From: Candidatus Undinarchaeales archaeon
GTDB taxonomy: Archaea > SpSt-1190 > JASMDC01
Direction: 5' to 3'
Length of the DNA stretch: 49,548 bases
Assembly (NCBI GenBank): GCA_030753015.1
Contig: JASMDC010000026.1
Coordinates: 1 to 49,548 of the forward strand
In this document: piece by piece, positions 34,901 to 40,500 of the stretch
Position numbering within the stretch: the stretch's first letter is position 1
Layout of the letters: every line of letters starts with the position of its first letter
Notes under the pieces: generated by a model
Database searches by the model: none
Told to the model about the DNA's origin: nothing
Seen by the model: the letters and a program-made list of their open reading frames with translations, nothing else
Translations under genes and position numbers: made by a program

Positions 34901-35266
34901 ATCGATATGGACGCTTCGGCCATCGTCCAGACAGTACCGTTCACCGCAACCCTCACAGAGGCCTTTGCCGTTGGACCCGATGGTTCGGCAGTCCTCAAGA
35001 AGGAGGACAGCGTGTACCGCGTCAGGGTGACCGCCAGGACCGATGCCATAACCTGGGCGGACATCGACGACCATGTGTTCGTGCTCGAGACGCGTGCCCT
35101 CGGCGAGGGCGGGACCTCGGATGTCATGGCCTCGAGCGAGTTCGAGGGTTGTAGCCTCAGCGTCAGCTGCACCGCGTGCACCGAGGGATGTGAGATCACG
35201 ATCAAGGACTGCGAGCCGGTCCTCAACCTTTGCAAATGTGTGGAGTGCACATTCTCGAGAGGATGA
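28967..35266 (+). CDS. Giant Cys-rich exoprotein, paralog 2 (2099 aa)
   Basis: A full-length tandem paralog of the preceding gene with the same domain order: signal peptide (to TAATA-GLIP), about 15 Cys-rich units, middle domain (about residues 855-1325) with CAMCN, WNEWMCD and CTMEGLWWRG, poly-Glu linker (about 1335-1371), six knottin-like repeats (1372-1569), beta-sandwich regions, and a terminal Cys cluster (CTACTEGCE...CKCVEC). The middle domain is the best-conserved part, even at DNA level. It lacks a Lys/Glu-rich insert present in paralog 1 near residues 195-215. It starts 9 nt after paralog 1 and ends in an ATGA overlap with a third, broken copy, so all are one transcription unit. Confidence 0.85.
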   Translation: MVHRPVVGVVVVMLILTAATAGLIPMSQKASASAKNLCKTCIDCVGTEGEEQNACLMNCLQEGVMTFLGPLCQKICKDSQMCSNLCGKCVPCAFEKGEGAEKCLIKCVGESVILGPLCGELCSSVTAQSWMKDADKCTGKCTECASCVFEDSADARKECALTCVVEDLILGPLCEKACSKAKDAAGCTETCLKVADCAECAFKDTDKEKELCALACVGVNFVFDVVCEKACNKTDNPGNCTATCMKIAKDCAPCAMKPTPDTREECLIRTCVGFEIIGPLCENLFVGDMIEKCKECGACAREPEENRDACVKECVGRQPEAFDVCEQVSCDPICGGQRTAACREQCGSDTACIESCKQSCMDECKQLCGSCGQCGYEKSREAMHECTIKYCVQPFMMTPICEDFCSNSIMGLQPQECVAICNSCEECTMSVDCVTGTAQVEPCLKECMFEDACSSNCDRMYSSSKNVDDCKKNCQSCKHCANEDNVTMQPCLMECFDSLDVKEECSGLCQLWGVASGDSMTRCRSLCSSCIKCDGLPGEAKIGCLRNCTMGQMEDYFGDQCDSICRDQNDTASCRQKCMHCDSCVFEGDGQNMTSCILDKCIPPLDVAKPICDEICSNEPDVDACVASCLAKPECVHLDTRRKRQDCYTEHVAPAQLGPSCDQLCEELPEPDKCKRRCRSCNLCMNDRGTNRDGCLERCADRGRRGDSCEDHCASAKNPRTCRSACMTCPMCDRLEGEALQSCIAECTGEVTAQMTFDMCDDLCSTYNDFDRCMAACGDCDQCSMGPDQYGCLEECVDATDPGLDFSAKEKEKKEKAKKALLSGMCDLAFGNFWDAFSCDLVCSMGGVCPIVDERYLLKCPPMAQENLYLYYSDLITYFENVALFYENMEKALDGIMLGTVGLCAMCNYELINLQATYGTCSGIWNPTPWGAATIPWNEWMCDVSGMISCQPRICSTVPGVNRCPQLCSTATCHHTIAPYICCCGWPGCCPSYFATPSTTLHVNPTAMKTCHRFVHETDDACTMEGLWWRGVVEAPALRNPCHVVTKIAELKNYVHKFRTEILPDIIVQLRAMRANARRCTVRVSCSSNIKIYLDLLEEIWDRANHIDGWDTEKFEFETNKFTLAMQDFNEDINSGGSGFGFDFSGGAGWTNFKTGLSVGASAYFDNMQGKNPEKYLVWVPDYNPPYCVPGATGVATTAATTVAVDKVVDKLKKTLKEKMMEAVKETFGVRQIATLVAYHTELIAISLTNSFAGVAGVPGPWCTGGFPMTCIDAFPIRWHLVEGSNLGEDLVFKMPVIPSCGVEAFAKSMPGDAFWHYNECLLYQGHTPDPTGGDEEELEEELEEEEEVEEEELEEEEWEEEEEEFEEEVDCSDKEDLEPCFEGDGLCCNGECIPGAEACTTEGEEECAGAEEEAACGGGKGICCFGACVPGASGCGEEEDECAGENAGAPCDGGKCCEGRCVPGATGCSGTADCIKRPDGASCVNGTGMCCEQNCIPGAEACAVAPECQPGYDGLPCADGTCCDGVCVPGALSCGGYSHECVEGGDLSVCSGDGLCCRERCLPGATSCGGRPGGELPTDIAEVCTRACDEASGGDHYCHPTERMCTCRTTRGPVYVAEIPCAPRVSERLVAGLRRCCESKGMEEVDECYNEESETGFCCQGAFTEVPIEIECVKDAPVVEIASLAWMYGNRQVLSMVAGTTVNLTAVLRNTGKRLEDGDLSFRIDAEGERHLSRDEHHIAISGSSVRRVGLPIELEPRLAGGSLTALAILGYLNVQVSSEPIRLYVLAEDTVDVADGYFESSGERDYYVLAGDVVAAAAAVTSSKNESIEAVIEVVMTANGTELEATRTKKATTLERSATVTVRTPTRFIGEGNVGTELGMIVRVEGIGGEVLQYKRLEVDIYPDAVKIVSSPYLFLRDVAWRDDGGRRMERTYEGVQTKAEVTLHNPLAISFDGTVTVEVVDGQGNIVATGSRHAVIDMDASAIVQTVPFTATLTEAFAVGPDGSAVLKKEDSVYRVRVTARTDAITWADIDDHVFVLETRALGEGGTSDVMASSEFEGCSLSVSCTACTEGCEITIKDCEPVLNLCKCVECTFSRG
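32970..33079 (+). repeat. Poly-Glu linker, low-complexity purine tract (paralog 2)
   Basis: About 110 bp of GAG/GAA-rich sequence encoding an acidic spacer with interspersed Leu, Val, Trp and Phe, in the same place as in paralog 1. Confidence 0.9.
33080..33673 (+). repeat. Six knottin-like C-C-CC-C-C repeats (paralog 2)
   Basis: 594 bp, exactly the same length as in paralog 1, encoding six units such as CQPGYDGLPC followed by CC, CVPGALSC. The framework is C-x(7-8)-C-x(4-6)-CC-x3-C-x6-C with the IPGA/VPGA motif in nearly all units. Confidence 0.8.
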
Positions 35267-35565
35267 TGGTGAGTACTGCTAACGATTCAATTCGTCGCCG
35301 AACGGGAAGGTGGGCGATTATCGGATTGTTATCGCTCATCATCATGATGAACACAGGACTCGCGGGCCTCATACCCTTGAGCGGGCAGTGGTCCGGAGCT
35401 GCCAAGGGCATGTGCAAGAGCTGCATCCAGTGCGCTAACATGGAGGGTGAGGAGCAGAAGGCCTGCCTCATGGAATGCCTGCGTGCGGGCGTCGGTTATC
35501 TCCTTGGTCCTCTCTGCGTCCTCATCGTCCTCGATCACGGGCTCCCGGTCGAAGCATGGTCCTGA
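35263..35565 (+). pseudogene. 5' fragment of a third giant Cys-rich paralog
   Basis: The ATG at 35263 overlaps the stop of paralog 2 (ATGA). The first 85 codons encode a signal peptide ending at GLIPLSG and the first Cys unit (CKSCIQC...CLMECLRAG...LLGPLC), colinear with the start of both giants. After Cys85 (codon 35515-35517) similarity stops at once; the next 15 codons are the antisense of the minus-strand gene's acidic segment and the frame then ends. It is therefore a remnant cut by a rearrangement, not a short functional gene, although a secreted 100-aa product could still be made. Confidence 0.8.
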
Positions 35566-36588
35566 TGTATACTGTTCACAATGCCCTTTCCAGTCGCCCC
35601 CTCCCGTCAGACCGACACCTTCGGTCCTCTTAGGCCCCTCTCCCCGTCCGATGTCCGTGTACACGCTCGGATCGGCCAAGGTGGCGATGACAGCGCGCAT
35701 TTCGGTCTGGAAGCTGGTGATGTCGTAGTCGTCGGTGGTGAACGACGCACCGATCGTGGACTCGAGCCTCTGAAGGTCCTCTTCGATGCGCTCTGGTGTC
35801 AATCCGCTAGCCGTGGCCTCGCGCACCCGTCCGGCCATGTCGTCCATGGTATCGGCGAGCTCGGGGAGGAGAGGGACCACGGTCCCCGCAAGGTAACCGT
35901 TTAGCTCTTCCACCGTCTGGGCAAGCTCGCATACGTTGGCATTCTTGCCGAAGGTGCATACATCGTTGATCGCATGTACCATCCGGGAGCATTCCAGCAC
36001 TTTCACAGGGGCCGGAAGGCTCTTGTCATGGGAATCGCAATCATGTCCCTTGCGTTCGGGGATGTTTTCGCAGAGGACGCATGAAGAGCTACTACCACTG
36101 CAACTGGCCTGTGCAGCGATTCCGCAGACTTTAGGGTCCACGATACTGGTCGGTGCTAGTTCAAGACCGCTCCCGCAATGAGGATAATCTGCCGAGATGA
36201 ACTCATCCCTTACCTGGTTGCATACATCACACTGTATCCGCAAGGCCTGGGTAAGAAGCCCCAGGTCTTCGCTCAAAGCACCGTAGAATGAATCCGCCCG
36301 CTCGTAGAACGCTTTACCCTCTTCGAGATAGTGCACGATGTTGATGTATGGTCGGGCCGAGCAGTCCATGAGCGCAGCGTTAAGGGGAACAGCAGTTTCA
36401 TTGATGATCACTCCCCCTCTGACGGAGAAGGGCATCTGACAAGCGCTACCGGTCATGTAATCGATGGGCATTGGCGAGGGTGTCGGGGTGGCCGGGCCCT
36501 CTTCACTGCACGTGAGCGATGTGATAACGAGAATACTGAGCAACAGGACCAGAGCATGATGCCTTGTCACGCCTAATCTCAAGTCCAT
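35329..36588 (-). CDS. Secreted lone middle-domain homolog, 3' end lost
   Basis: A 419-aa exported protein on the opposite strand. A signal peptide (ALVLLLSILVITSLTC) and a short Pro/Thr linker lead into a region that aligns loosely with the middle domain of the giants: YLEEGKAFYERADSFYGAL before a CDVCN motif, CSRMVHAINDVCT before VEELNGYL, and GGDWKGHCEQYTSG just before an acidic EDDED stretch. In the giants the poly-Glu linker starts here. At 35517/35518 the true gene appears to end; codons beyond read the antisense strand of the third-paralog fragment. ATG 36588 (after GGTGATGAT) is preferred; ATG 36624 is possible. A TATA-like TTATTAATTA on the minus strand lies at 36657-36666. Confidence 0.65.
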   Translation of the reverse strand: MDLRLGVTRHHALVLLLSILVITSLTCSEEGPATPTPSPMPIDYMTGSACQMPFSVRGGVIINETAVPLNAALMDCSARPYINIVHYLEEGKAFYERADSFYGALSEDLGLLTQALRIQCDVCNQVRDEFISADYPHCGSGLELAPTSIVDPKVCGIAAQASCSGSSSSCVLCENIPERKGHDCDSHDKSLPAPVKVLECSRMVHAINDVCTFGKNANVCELAQTVEELNGYLAGTVVPLLPELADTMDDMAGRVREATASGLTPERIEEDLQRLESTIGASFTTDDYDITSFQTEMRAVIATLADPSVYTDIGRGEGPKRTEGVGLTGGGDWKGHCEQYTSGPCFDREPVIEDDEDAERTKEITDARTQAFHEAGLLLLTLHVSALDAALAHALGSSGPLPAQGYEARESCVHHDDER

Positions 36589-36715
36589 GTCATCATCACC
36601 GTTCCACGGATTACCAGGATACATCTATCCCTTCCTGATGTTGATACTGCCCACGGTAATTAATAAGGCTAATCCTTGGAGATCAGATTGGACTGCCGTA
36701 AGGCCGTTTACCCTT

Positions 36716-36721
36716 TCTAAA
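36716..36721. repeat. Target site duplication, left
   Basis: TCTAAA directly outside the left inverted repeat; the same 6 bp follow the right repeat at 38526-38531. Confidence 0.65.
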
Positions 36722-36749
36722 CCTGAATCCCGCGGTTTCTAGGCACTAC
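36722..36749. repeat. Left terminal inverted repeat of the IS
   Basis: Outer 11 bp CCTGAATCCCG and inner 10 bp TAGGCACTAC match the right end (38498-38525) in inverted orientation; the middle 7 bp mostly differ. Confidence 0.8.
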
Positions 36750-36802
36750 TGCTGACTTCTCGGAGTCTGAATGTGGTCGGTCGTTCAAGTCCGCAAGGAA
36801 AT

Positions 36803-36834
36803 GTTTTTAAGGTGGTAGTGCCTATAGGCACTAC
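36803..36834 (+). promoter_or_regulatory. Transposase promoter with 20-bp palindrome at start site
   Basis: A TATA element GTTTTTAA (36803-36810) lies about 28 nt before ATG 36835. Between them, 36815-36834 is the perfect palindrome GTAGTGCCTATAGGCACTAC. Each half is the same 10-bp motif as the inner part of the terminal repeats, so a protein that binds the IS ends could also bind here and shut off its own promoter. Confidence 0.6.
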
Positions 36835-38496
36835 ATGACCTTCATCCGGGAGAAGCGGTTCGGCGACCGCGTCTACAAGTACAAGGTAGAGAGCTATCGT
36901 GACGAACAGGGCCGTCCCCGACAACGGGTCCTCGAGTACCTGGGACGGGAGGCCGAGGGAGCGGATGGAGAACATGAGGCCCGACCAAAACGGTCCCGCG
37001 GAACAATGGTCGAGGAGATCCTGCCCTTCGGCGACCTGGCCCTCCTGCATGACACGGCCATGCAGATCGACCTCGTCGAGACCATCGACCGGCTCGCCCC
37101 CCGGCAGAGCACGACGTCGGTCGGGAAGGCGCTGCTGCTCCTGGCCATCAACCACCACACGGGCAGGGTGGCTCTCGAGGACGTGGGCGAGTGGTACGAG
37201 CGCAGCATGCTCAGGTACTGGCTCGGCGACCCGCCCGAGAACTTCACCGAGGAACGCCTCCTGGGTGTGCTGGACACGGTGTGCAAGCAGGATGAGGATC
37301 TCCTGCGGGACAAGACGTGGATCATCAGCCAGGCCCTGCGAGAGAGAGTGGAGGTGAAGTGGAGCCCCGAGAGCCGCTACCTCTACTATGATCGGACTCA
37401 GACCCTGTACTTCGGCGAGGAGTGCTTCTACGGTGAGTTCGGGTACGATACGGAGGGCCAGCGGAAGCGCAGGAAGGTCGGCATGGCCATCGTCATCCGG
37501 AGGGGGGACAGGTTCCCCGTCCTCTACCGTGTGTTCCGCGGGGACCGCCCCGATGTCACCACCTTCACGTCCGTGGTGGACCGCCTCGATGGCGCTGGGC
37601 TCAAGGACCTCGTCCTCGTGGTCGACAGGGGCATGAAGAGCGAGGAGAACATACGGTTCGTCGCCGACACGCCGTTCTCGGTGGTGACGGGGGTGCGTGC
37701 CAACGAAAGGATTGTCGACGAGCTTCTCCAGGGTCTCAGGGACGAGGATGTCGAGAGACCGGGGAACCGCCTCCACCGGGGCGAGCGGATATTCTGCGTG
37801 GTGGAGAGGACCGTGGACACCTCGGAGGGGGAGCGGAAGTACGTCATCTACCAGGACCCGAGGAGGCGGGGAGAGGAGAAGGCCTCCCTGCTGGAGCGGA
37901 TCTCGACGGCGGAGGAGCGGCTGGGCGAGCTCGAACAGGAGATGGCGACCTCCGATGAGCGGGGCAGGGGACGCAGGCCGAACTGGGAGCGCAGGATGAA
38001 GGACATACTCAACGGGGTCGGCCGCTACTTCAAGGCGGAGATCACGGACGGAAGGCTCGAGTGGAGCCTTCTGGAGGATGTCGTCGAGGACATGCTCCCC
38101 AGGGTCGGTAGGTCGATCCTGGTGTCCACGGACGTGAACATCCCGGCGAAGGAGGTCGTCGACGTCTACCTCGACAAGGACGAGGTGGAGAAGGTGTGGC
38201 GTCTCGGAAAGGGGTCACTCGGTCTGAAGGGCATCAACCACTACAAGCGGGACAGGGTCGTTAGTTATCTCTTCGTCTGCTATCTCGCACATCTCCTGTG
38301 GGCCATCCTGCGGTACCGGCTGAGGAAGAAGAGGGTCCACACGAGCGTGGAACGGTGCCTCCGCGCCCTTCATCGCGTGGAATTCGTCCGTCTTCGGTCC
38401 GGAAAGAAGGAGTTCCTGCAGACGCCGCCCCCCGTCGGGCTCGAGAAGAAGCTGTGCGAGGCGTTCGATCTGGAGCGCTTCAAGAAGGTCACGTAG
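36835..38496 (+). CDS. IS1634/IS4-like DDE transposase
   Basis: A 553-aa transposase, a normal length for the IS1634 family. Likely catalytic triad: Asp186 in YYDRTQTLYF, Asp264 in LVVDRGMKS, and Glu452 in a Y-x6-E-x5-K segment (Tyr445, Lys458), the IS4-type YREK-like motif. A long beta-rich insertion lies between the second Asp and the Glu. The C terminus LAHLLWAILRYRL is typical. The leaderless start is 25-28 nt from the TATA element. No frameshift or stop is seen, so it should be active. Confidence 0.88.
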   Translation: MTFIREKRFGDRVYKYKVESYRDEQGRPRQRVLEYLGREAEGADGEHEARPKRSRGTMVEEILPFGDLALLHDTAMQIDLVETIDRLAPRQSTTSVGKALLLLAINHHTGRVALEDVGEWYERSMLRYWLGDPPENFTEERLLGVLDTVCKQDEDLLRDKTWIISQALRERVEVKWSPESRYLYYDRTQTLYFGEECFYGEFGYDTEGQRKRRKVGMAIVIRRGDRFPVLYRVFRGDRPDVTTFTSVVDRLDGAGLKDLVLVVDRGMKSEENIRFVADTPFSVVTGVRANERIVDELLQGLRDEDVERPGNRLHRGERIFCVVERTVDTSEGERKYVIYQDPRRRGEEKASLLERISTAEERLGELEQEMATSDERGRGRRPNWERRMKDILNGVGRYFKAEITDGRLEWSLLEDVVEDMLPRVGRSILVSTDVNIPAKEVVDVYLDKDEVEKVWRLGKGSLGLKGINHYKRDRVVSYLFVCYLAHLLWAILRYRLRKKRVHTSVERCLRALHRVEFVRLRSGKKEFLQTPPPVGLEKKLCEAFDLERFKKVT

Positions 38497-38497
38497 C

Positions 38498-38525
38498 GTA
38501 GTGCCTACATCTCACGGGATTCAGG
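38498..38525. repeat. Right terminal inverted repeat of the IS
   Basis: Inverted match to 36722-36749. It starts 2 nt after the transposase stop codon. Confidence 0.8.
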
Positions 38526-38531
38526 TCTAAA
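38526..38531. repeat. Target site duplication, right
   Basis: TCTAAA, identical to 36716-36721. Confidence 0.65.
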
Positions 38532-38540
38532 CCGACATTT

Positions 38541-38807
38541 TTATTCCGGCTCTTCCCGCTTCTTCTTCTCCTTGACCTTGAGGCCTGCAGTGAGTAGCTT
38601 GGAAAGGGTCTGCATCTTCTGTGTGACGGTGCCTGACTCGACCATGAGCTTGTTGGTGAGGTCGATACCGAACTCGAGGTCCTTAGCCTCACCGCTCTTG
38701 AGCTCCTTTGTTGCAAGGGCGATCTGGATGTCGTGAATCTCGAACCTGATGTTGTCGATATCTCCGAGAATCTCGTAGCAAAGGCTCGAAGCTTCCTTGA
38801 GTTTCAT
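38541..38807 (-). CDS. Small helical coiled-coil protein, 88 aa
   Basis: A hypothetical cytoplasmic protein, helical nearly throughout (MKLKEASSLCYEIL...GDIDNIRFEIHDIQIA...) with a Lys/Glu-rich end. ATG 38807 is chosen over GTG 38813 because the TATA box at 38827-38837 is centred 25 nt upstream, giving a leaderless transcript. It is divergent from the phosphoesterase gene and shares the AT-rich promoter. Its 3' end is 10 nt from the IS target duplication, so the IS landed just behind it. Confidence 0.65.
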   Translation of the reverse strand: MKLKEASSLCYEILGDIDNIRFEIHDIQIALATKELKSGEAKDLEFGIDLTNKLMVESGTVTQKMQTLSKLLTAGLKVKEKKKREEPE

Positions 38808-38826
38808 GGCCACGCCCTGCCGGATA

Positions 38827-38837
38827 ATATATATAAA
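38827..38837. promoter_or_regulatory. Bidirectional TATA region
   Basis: ATATATATAAA reads as a TATA box on both strands: 25 nt before ATG 38807 (minus) and about 35 nt before GTG 38867 (plus). Confidence 0.6.
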
Positions 38838-38866
38838 CCCTTTGACATCCGCATTACGAGGCCGCA

Positions 38867-39652
38867 GTGGACGAGGACGTTGGGTCAGGTCTCCGCCTTC
38901 TCGACCGTGCGCTCATACTCAATAATGAGGAACGGGTCCTCCTTGTTGCGGACCTCCATCTTGGATTGGACCTTGAGCTCCGTAGGAAGGGTGTCACAAT
39001 CCCTTTTCAGACGGACCGTATCAAGAAGGCCCTTCTCTCTCTCATACGCTCTGAGACTCCCGACCGCGTTGTGATCCTGGGAGATGTACGTCACGCTATA
39101 CCTGTCGCGACCCGTAGTGAGGTCGTCCATGTCCCACGCTTCCTTGAAGCTATCAAGAAGGAGGTGTCGCTTACTATCGTACCGGGAAACCACGATGCGG
39201 GTATCCGCGACATAGTACCTGCGGACGTGGATGTTGTCCCGTCACGAGGCATACGACATGGCGATGTCGGGCTATTCCACGGCCATACATGGCCGGGGAC
39301 CGAAGTCCTGTCAGCACAGACGCTGATATGTGGGCATGTCCATCCATGTGTCACACTCACGGACGAGGGAGGTCATCCATATCGTCTGACGTGCTGGGTC
39401 ACCGCCGACCTCGACAGGGAGACCCTGCTCGAACGTTACCCTGATGTGGACGTACGGTCGCGGCGACTCATCATTATGCCTGCGTTCAATCCACTTATCA
39501 CGGGACAGAGCCTCAACACTGGCAAGCGACCTCTCGGCCCGCTCCTCAGGAACAACATTGCAATCCCTGAGAGCTTATCATACACGTTGTTGGACGGTAC
39601 GCATCTGGGAAGGATGGATGACGCACCCACAGAGTATCCAGGAAAGGTATGA
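38867..39652 (+). CDS. SbcD/Mre11-related metallophosphoesterase (archaeal)
   Basis: A 261-aa calcineurin-like phosphoesterase of the archaeal SbcD-related group. Metal-binding motifs are all present: D29-x-H31 (ADLHLG), GD73-x-x-H76, GNHD (107-110), HGH (138-140) and GHVH (156-159). Family members bind two metal ions such as Mn2+ and hydrolyse phosphodiesters; the substrate of this group is unknown, and some archaeal members sit beside Lhr-type helicases, which is not the case here. It starts with GTG 38867 and is followed by an overlapping small ORF (ATGA). Confidence 0.88.
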   Translation: MDEDVGSGLRLLDRALILNNEERVLLVADLHLGLDLELRRKGVTIPFQTDRIKKALLSLIRSETPDRVVILGDVRHAIPVATRSEVVHVPRFLEAIKKEVSLTIVPGNHDAGIRDIVPADVDVVPSRGIRHGDVGLFHGHTWPGTEVLSAQTLICGHVHPCVTLTDEGGHPYRLTCWVTADLDRETLLERYPDVDVRSRRLIIMPAFNPLITGQSLNTGKRPLGPLLRNNIAIPESLSYTLLDGTHLGRMDDAPTEYPGKV

Positions 39653-39831
39653 CTGGGGAGAAAAAGGTGGGTGTGGCGTTCACCACACCCGTTTCCACCC
39701 CCAAGGTAAGAAACTGGAATGGTAAAATTGCTTTCATGGTTTATAAAGAATTGCCCGGCATCGAACGAAGGAACGCGCTCCATTGGGCGAAAAAGAGAAG
39801 ATTCTTCCGTTATTTGATCGAGCTCTCCTGA
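39649..39831 (+). CDS. Possible small basic protein, 60 aa
   Basis: The ATG overlaps the phosphoesterase stop (ATGA), so translation could be coupled. The product is basic (AKKRRFF near the end) with no recognised motif. A TATA-like TTTATAAAG inside it (near 39739-39747) has no fitting downstream start. It could be a chance ORF. Confidence 0.35.
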   Translation: MTGEKKVGVAFTTPVSTPKVRNWNGKIAFMVYKELPGIERRNALHWAKKRRFFRYLIELS

Positions 39832-39843
39832 ACGACTGCTCAT

Positions 39844-39852
39844 GATATATAA
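39844..39852 (+). promoter_or_regulatory. TATA box of the methyltransferase gene
   Basis: GATATATAA centred about 26 nt before GTG 39874; leaderless arrangement. Confidence 0.65.
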
Positions 39853-39873
39853 CGTTAGTCAAAGAACGAATAC

Positions 39874-40500
39874 GTGACGGTGGATCCGACCTCAAAGCTC
39901 ACCTGGAAACGGTATTATAGCGAATGGGCGATCGAGTACGACGGGGATGTGATCACGTACGGTTACCGTCCGATGGGCGTTCTCAGAAAAGCTACCGAAC
40001 ATGTGACCATCGGCCCCAAGATACTGGACATCGGCGCAGGAACATCCTTATGGCTCGTGTCCAGAAGTGAGCTCGTCAAAGGAGAACGAAGCACAGTTGT
40101 TTCACTTGATATCTCAAGAGAGATGCTCGAACGATCCCGGTGGAGAGGTGCTGAGCCCGTCCAAGGCGACGCGGAATCTCTACCCTTCGCTGGAGGGGCC
40201 TTTGATACGGTTCTAGCTCTTGAACTAATCGAGGCTCTTCCTCGACCGGCTGACTTCCTTGCTGAGGCGAGGCGAGTCCTTCGTCCTGGTGGTTCCCTTG
40301 TGCTTACCCTTGAGCTTCCTGGAGCGGAGAACGTCGGACTCCCGGGAAGAGAGATCCCGGGAGGGGACATCATCAGGTACTCTGTCGACGATATCGCTGG
40401 AATGATCGAGGACATTGGTCTGAAGCCCGTCATCAACTTCCGGACCCGAGGATTCCACGTCTACGAGATCGTCGTCTTCTGTGCCACTGCGCCCGTCTAG
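39874..40500 (+). CDS. Class I SAM-dependent methyltransferase
   Basis: A 208-aa Rossmann-fold methyltransferase. Motif I is ILDIGAGTS (residues 50-58), motif II the acidic VSLDISREML, motif III GDAESLPF, followed by FDTVLALELIEAL and the post-motif ARRVLRPGGSLVL. This resembles the UbiE/COQ5-like Methyltransf_11 group; the substrate is unknown. GTG 39874 is fixed by a TATA box 26 nt upstream. Its last 276 nt are overlapped, on the opposite strand, by the 3' end of the rhomboid-like gene. Confidence 0.85.
   Translation: MTVDPTSKLTWKRYYSEWAIEYDGDVITYGYRPMGVLRKATEHVTIGPKILDIGAGTSLWLVSRSELVKGERSTVVSLDISREMLERSRWRGAEPVQGDAESLPFAGGAFDTVLALELIEALPRPADFLAEARRVLRPGGSLVLTLELPGAENVGLPGREIPGGDIIRYSVDDIAGMIEDIGLKPVINFRTRGFHVYEIVVFCATAPV

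Larger units (their letters stand above)
36722..38525 (+). mobile_element. IS1634/IS4-like insertion sequence, intact
   Basis: A 1804-bp element with 28-bp imperfect terminal inverted repeats (36722-36749 and 38498-38525, 23 of 28 positions matching; both ends begin CCTGAATCCCG and end TAGGCACTAC on the inner side) and a 6-bp target duplication TCTAAA. It holds one transposase gene. Base composition is visibly more GC-rich than its surroundings, which suggests a recent arrival from another genome. It lies between the promoter of the minus-strand surface gene and a small coiled-coil gene and interrupts no recognisable ORF. Confidence 0.85.

Noticed and set aside
36739..37776. 345-aa minus-strand open frame inside the IS
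   Set aside because: Antisense to the transposase; a GC-rich composition effect.
39736..39750. TTTATAAAG as promoter of the methyltransferase
   Set aside because: No suitable start codon lies 25-30 nt downstream; the closer box at 39844-39852 fits GTG 39874 exactly.
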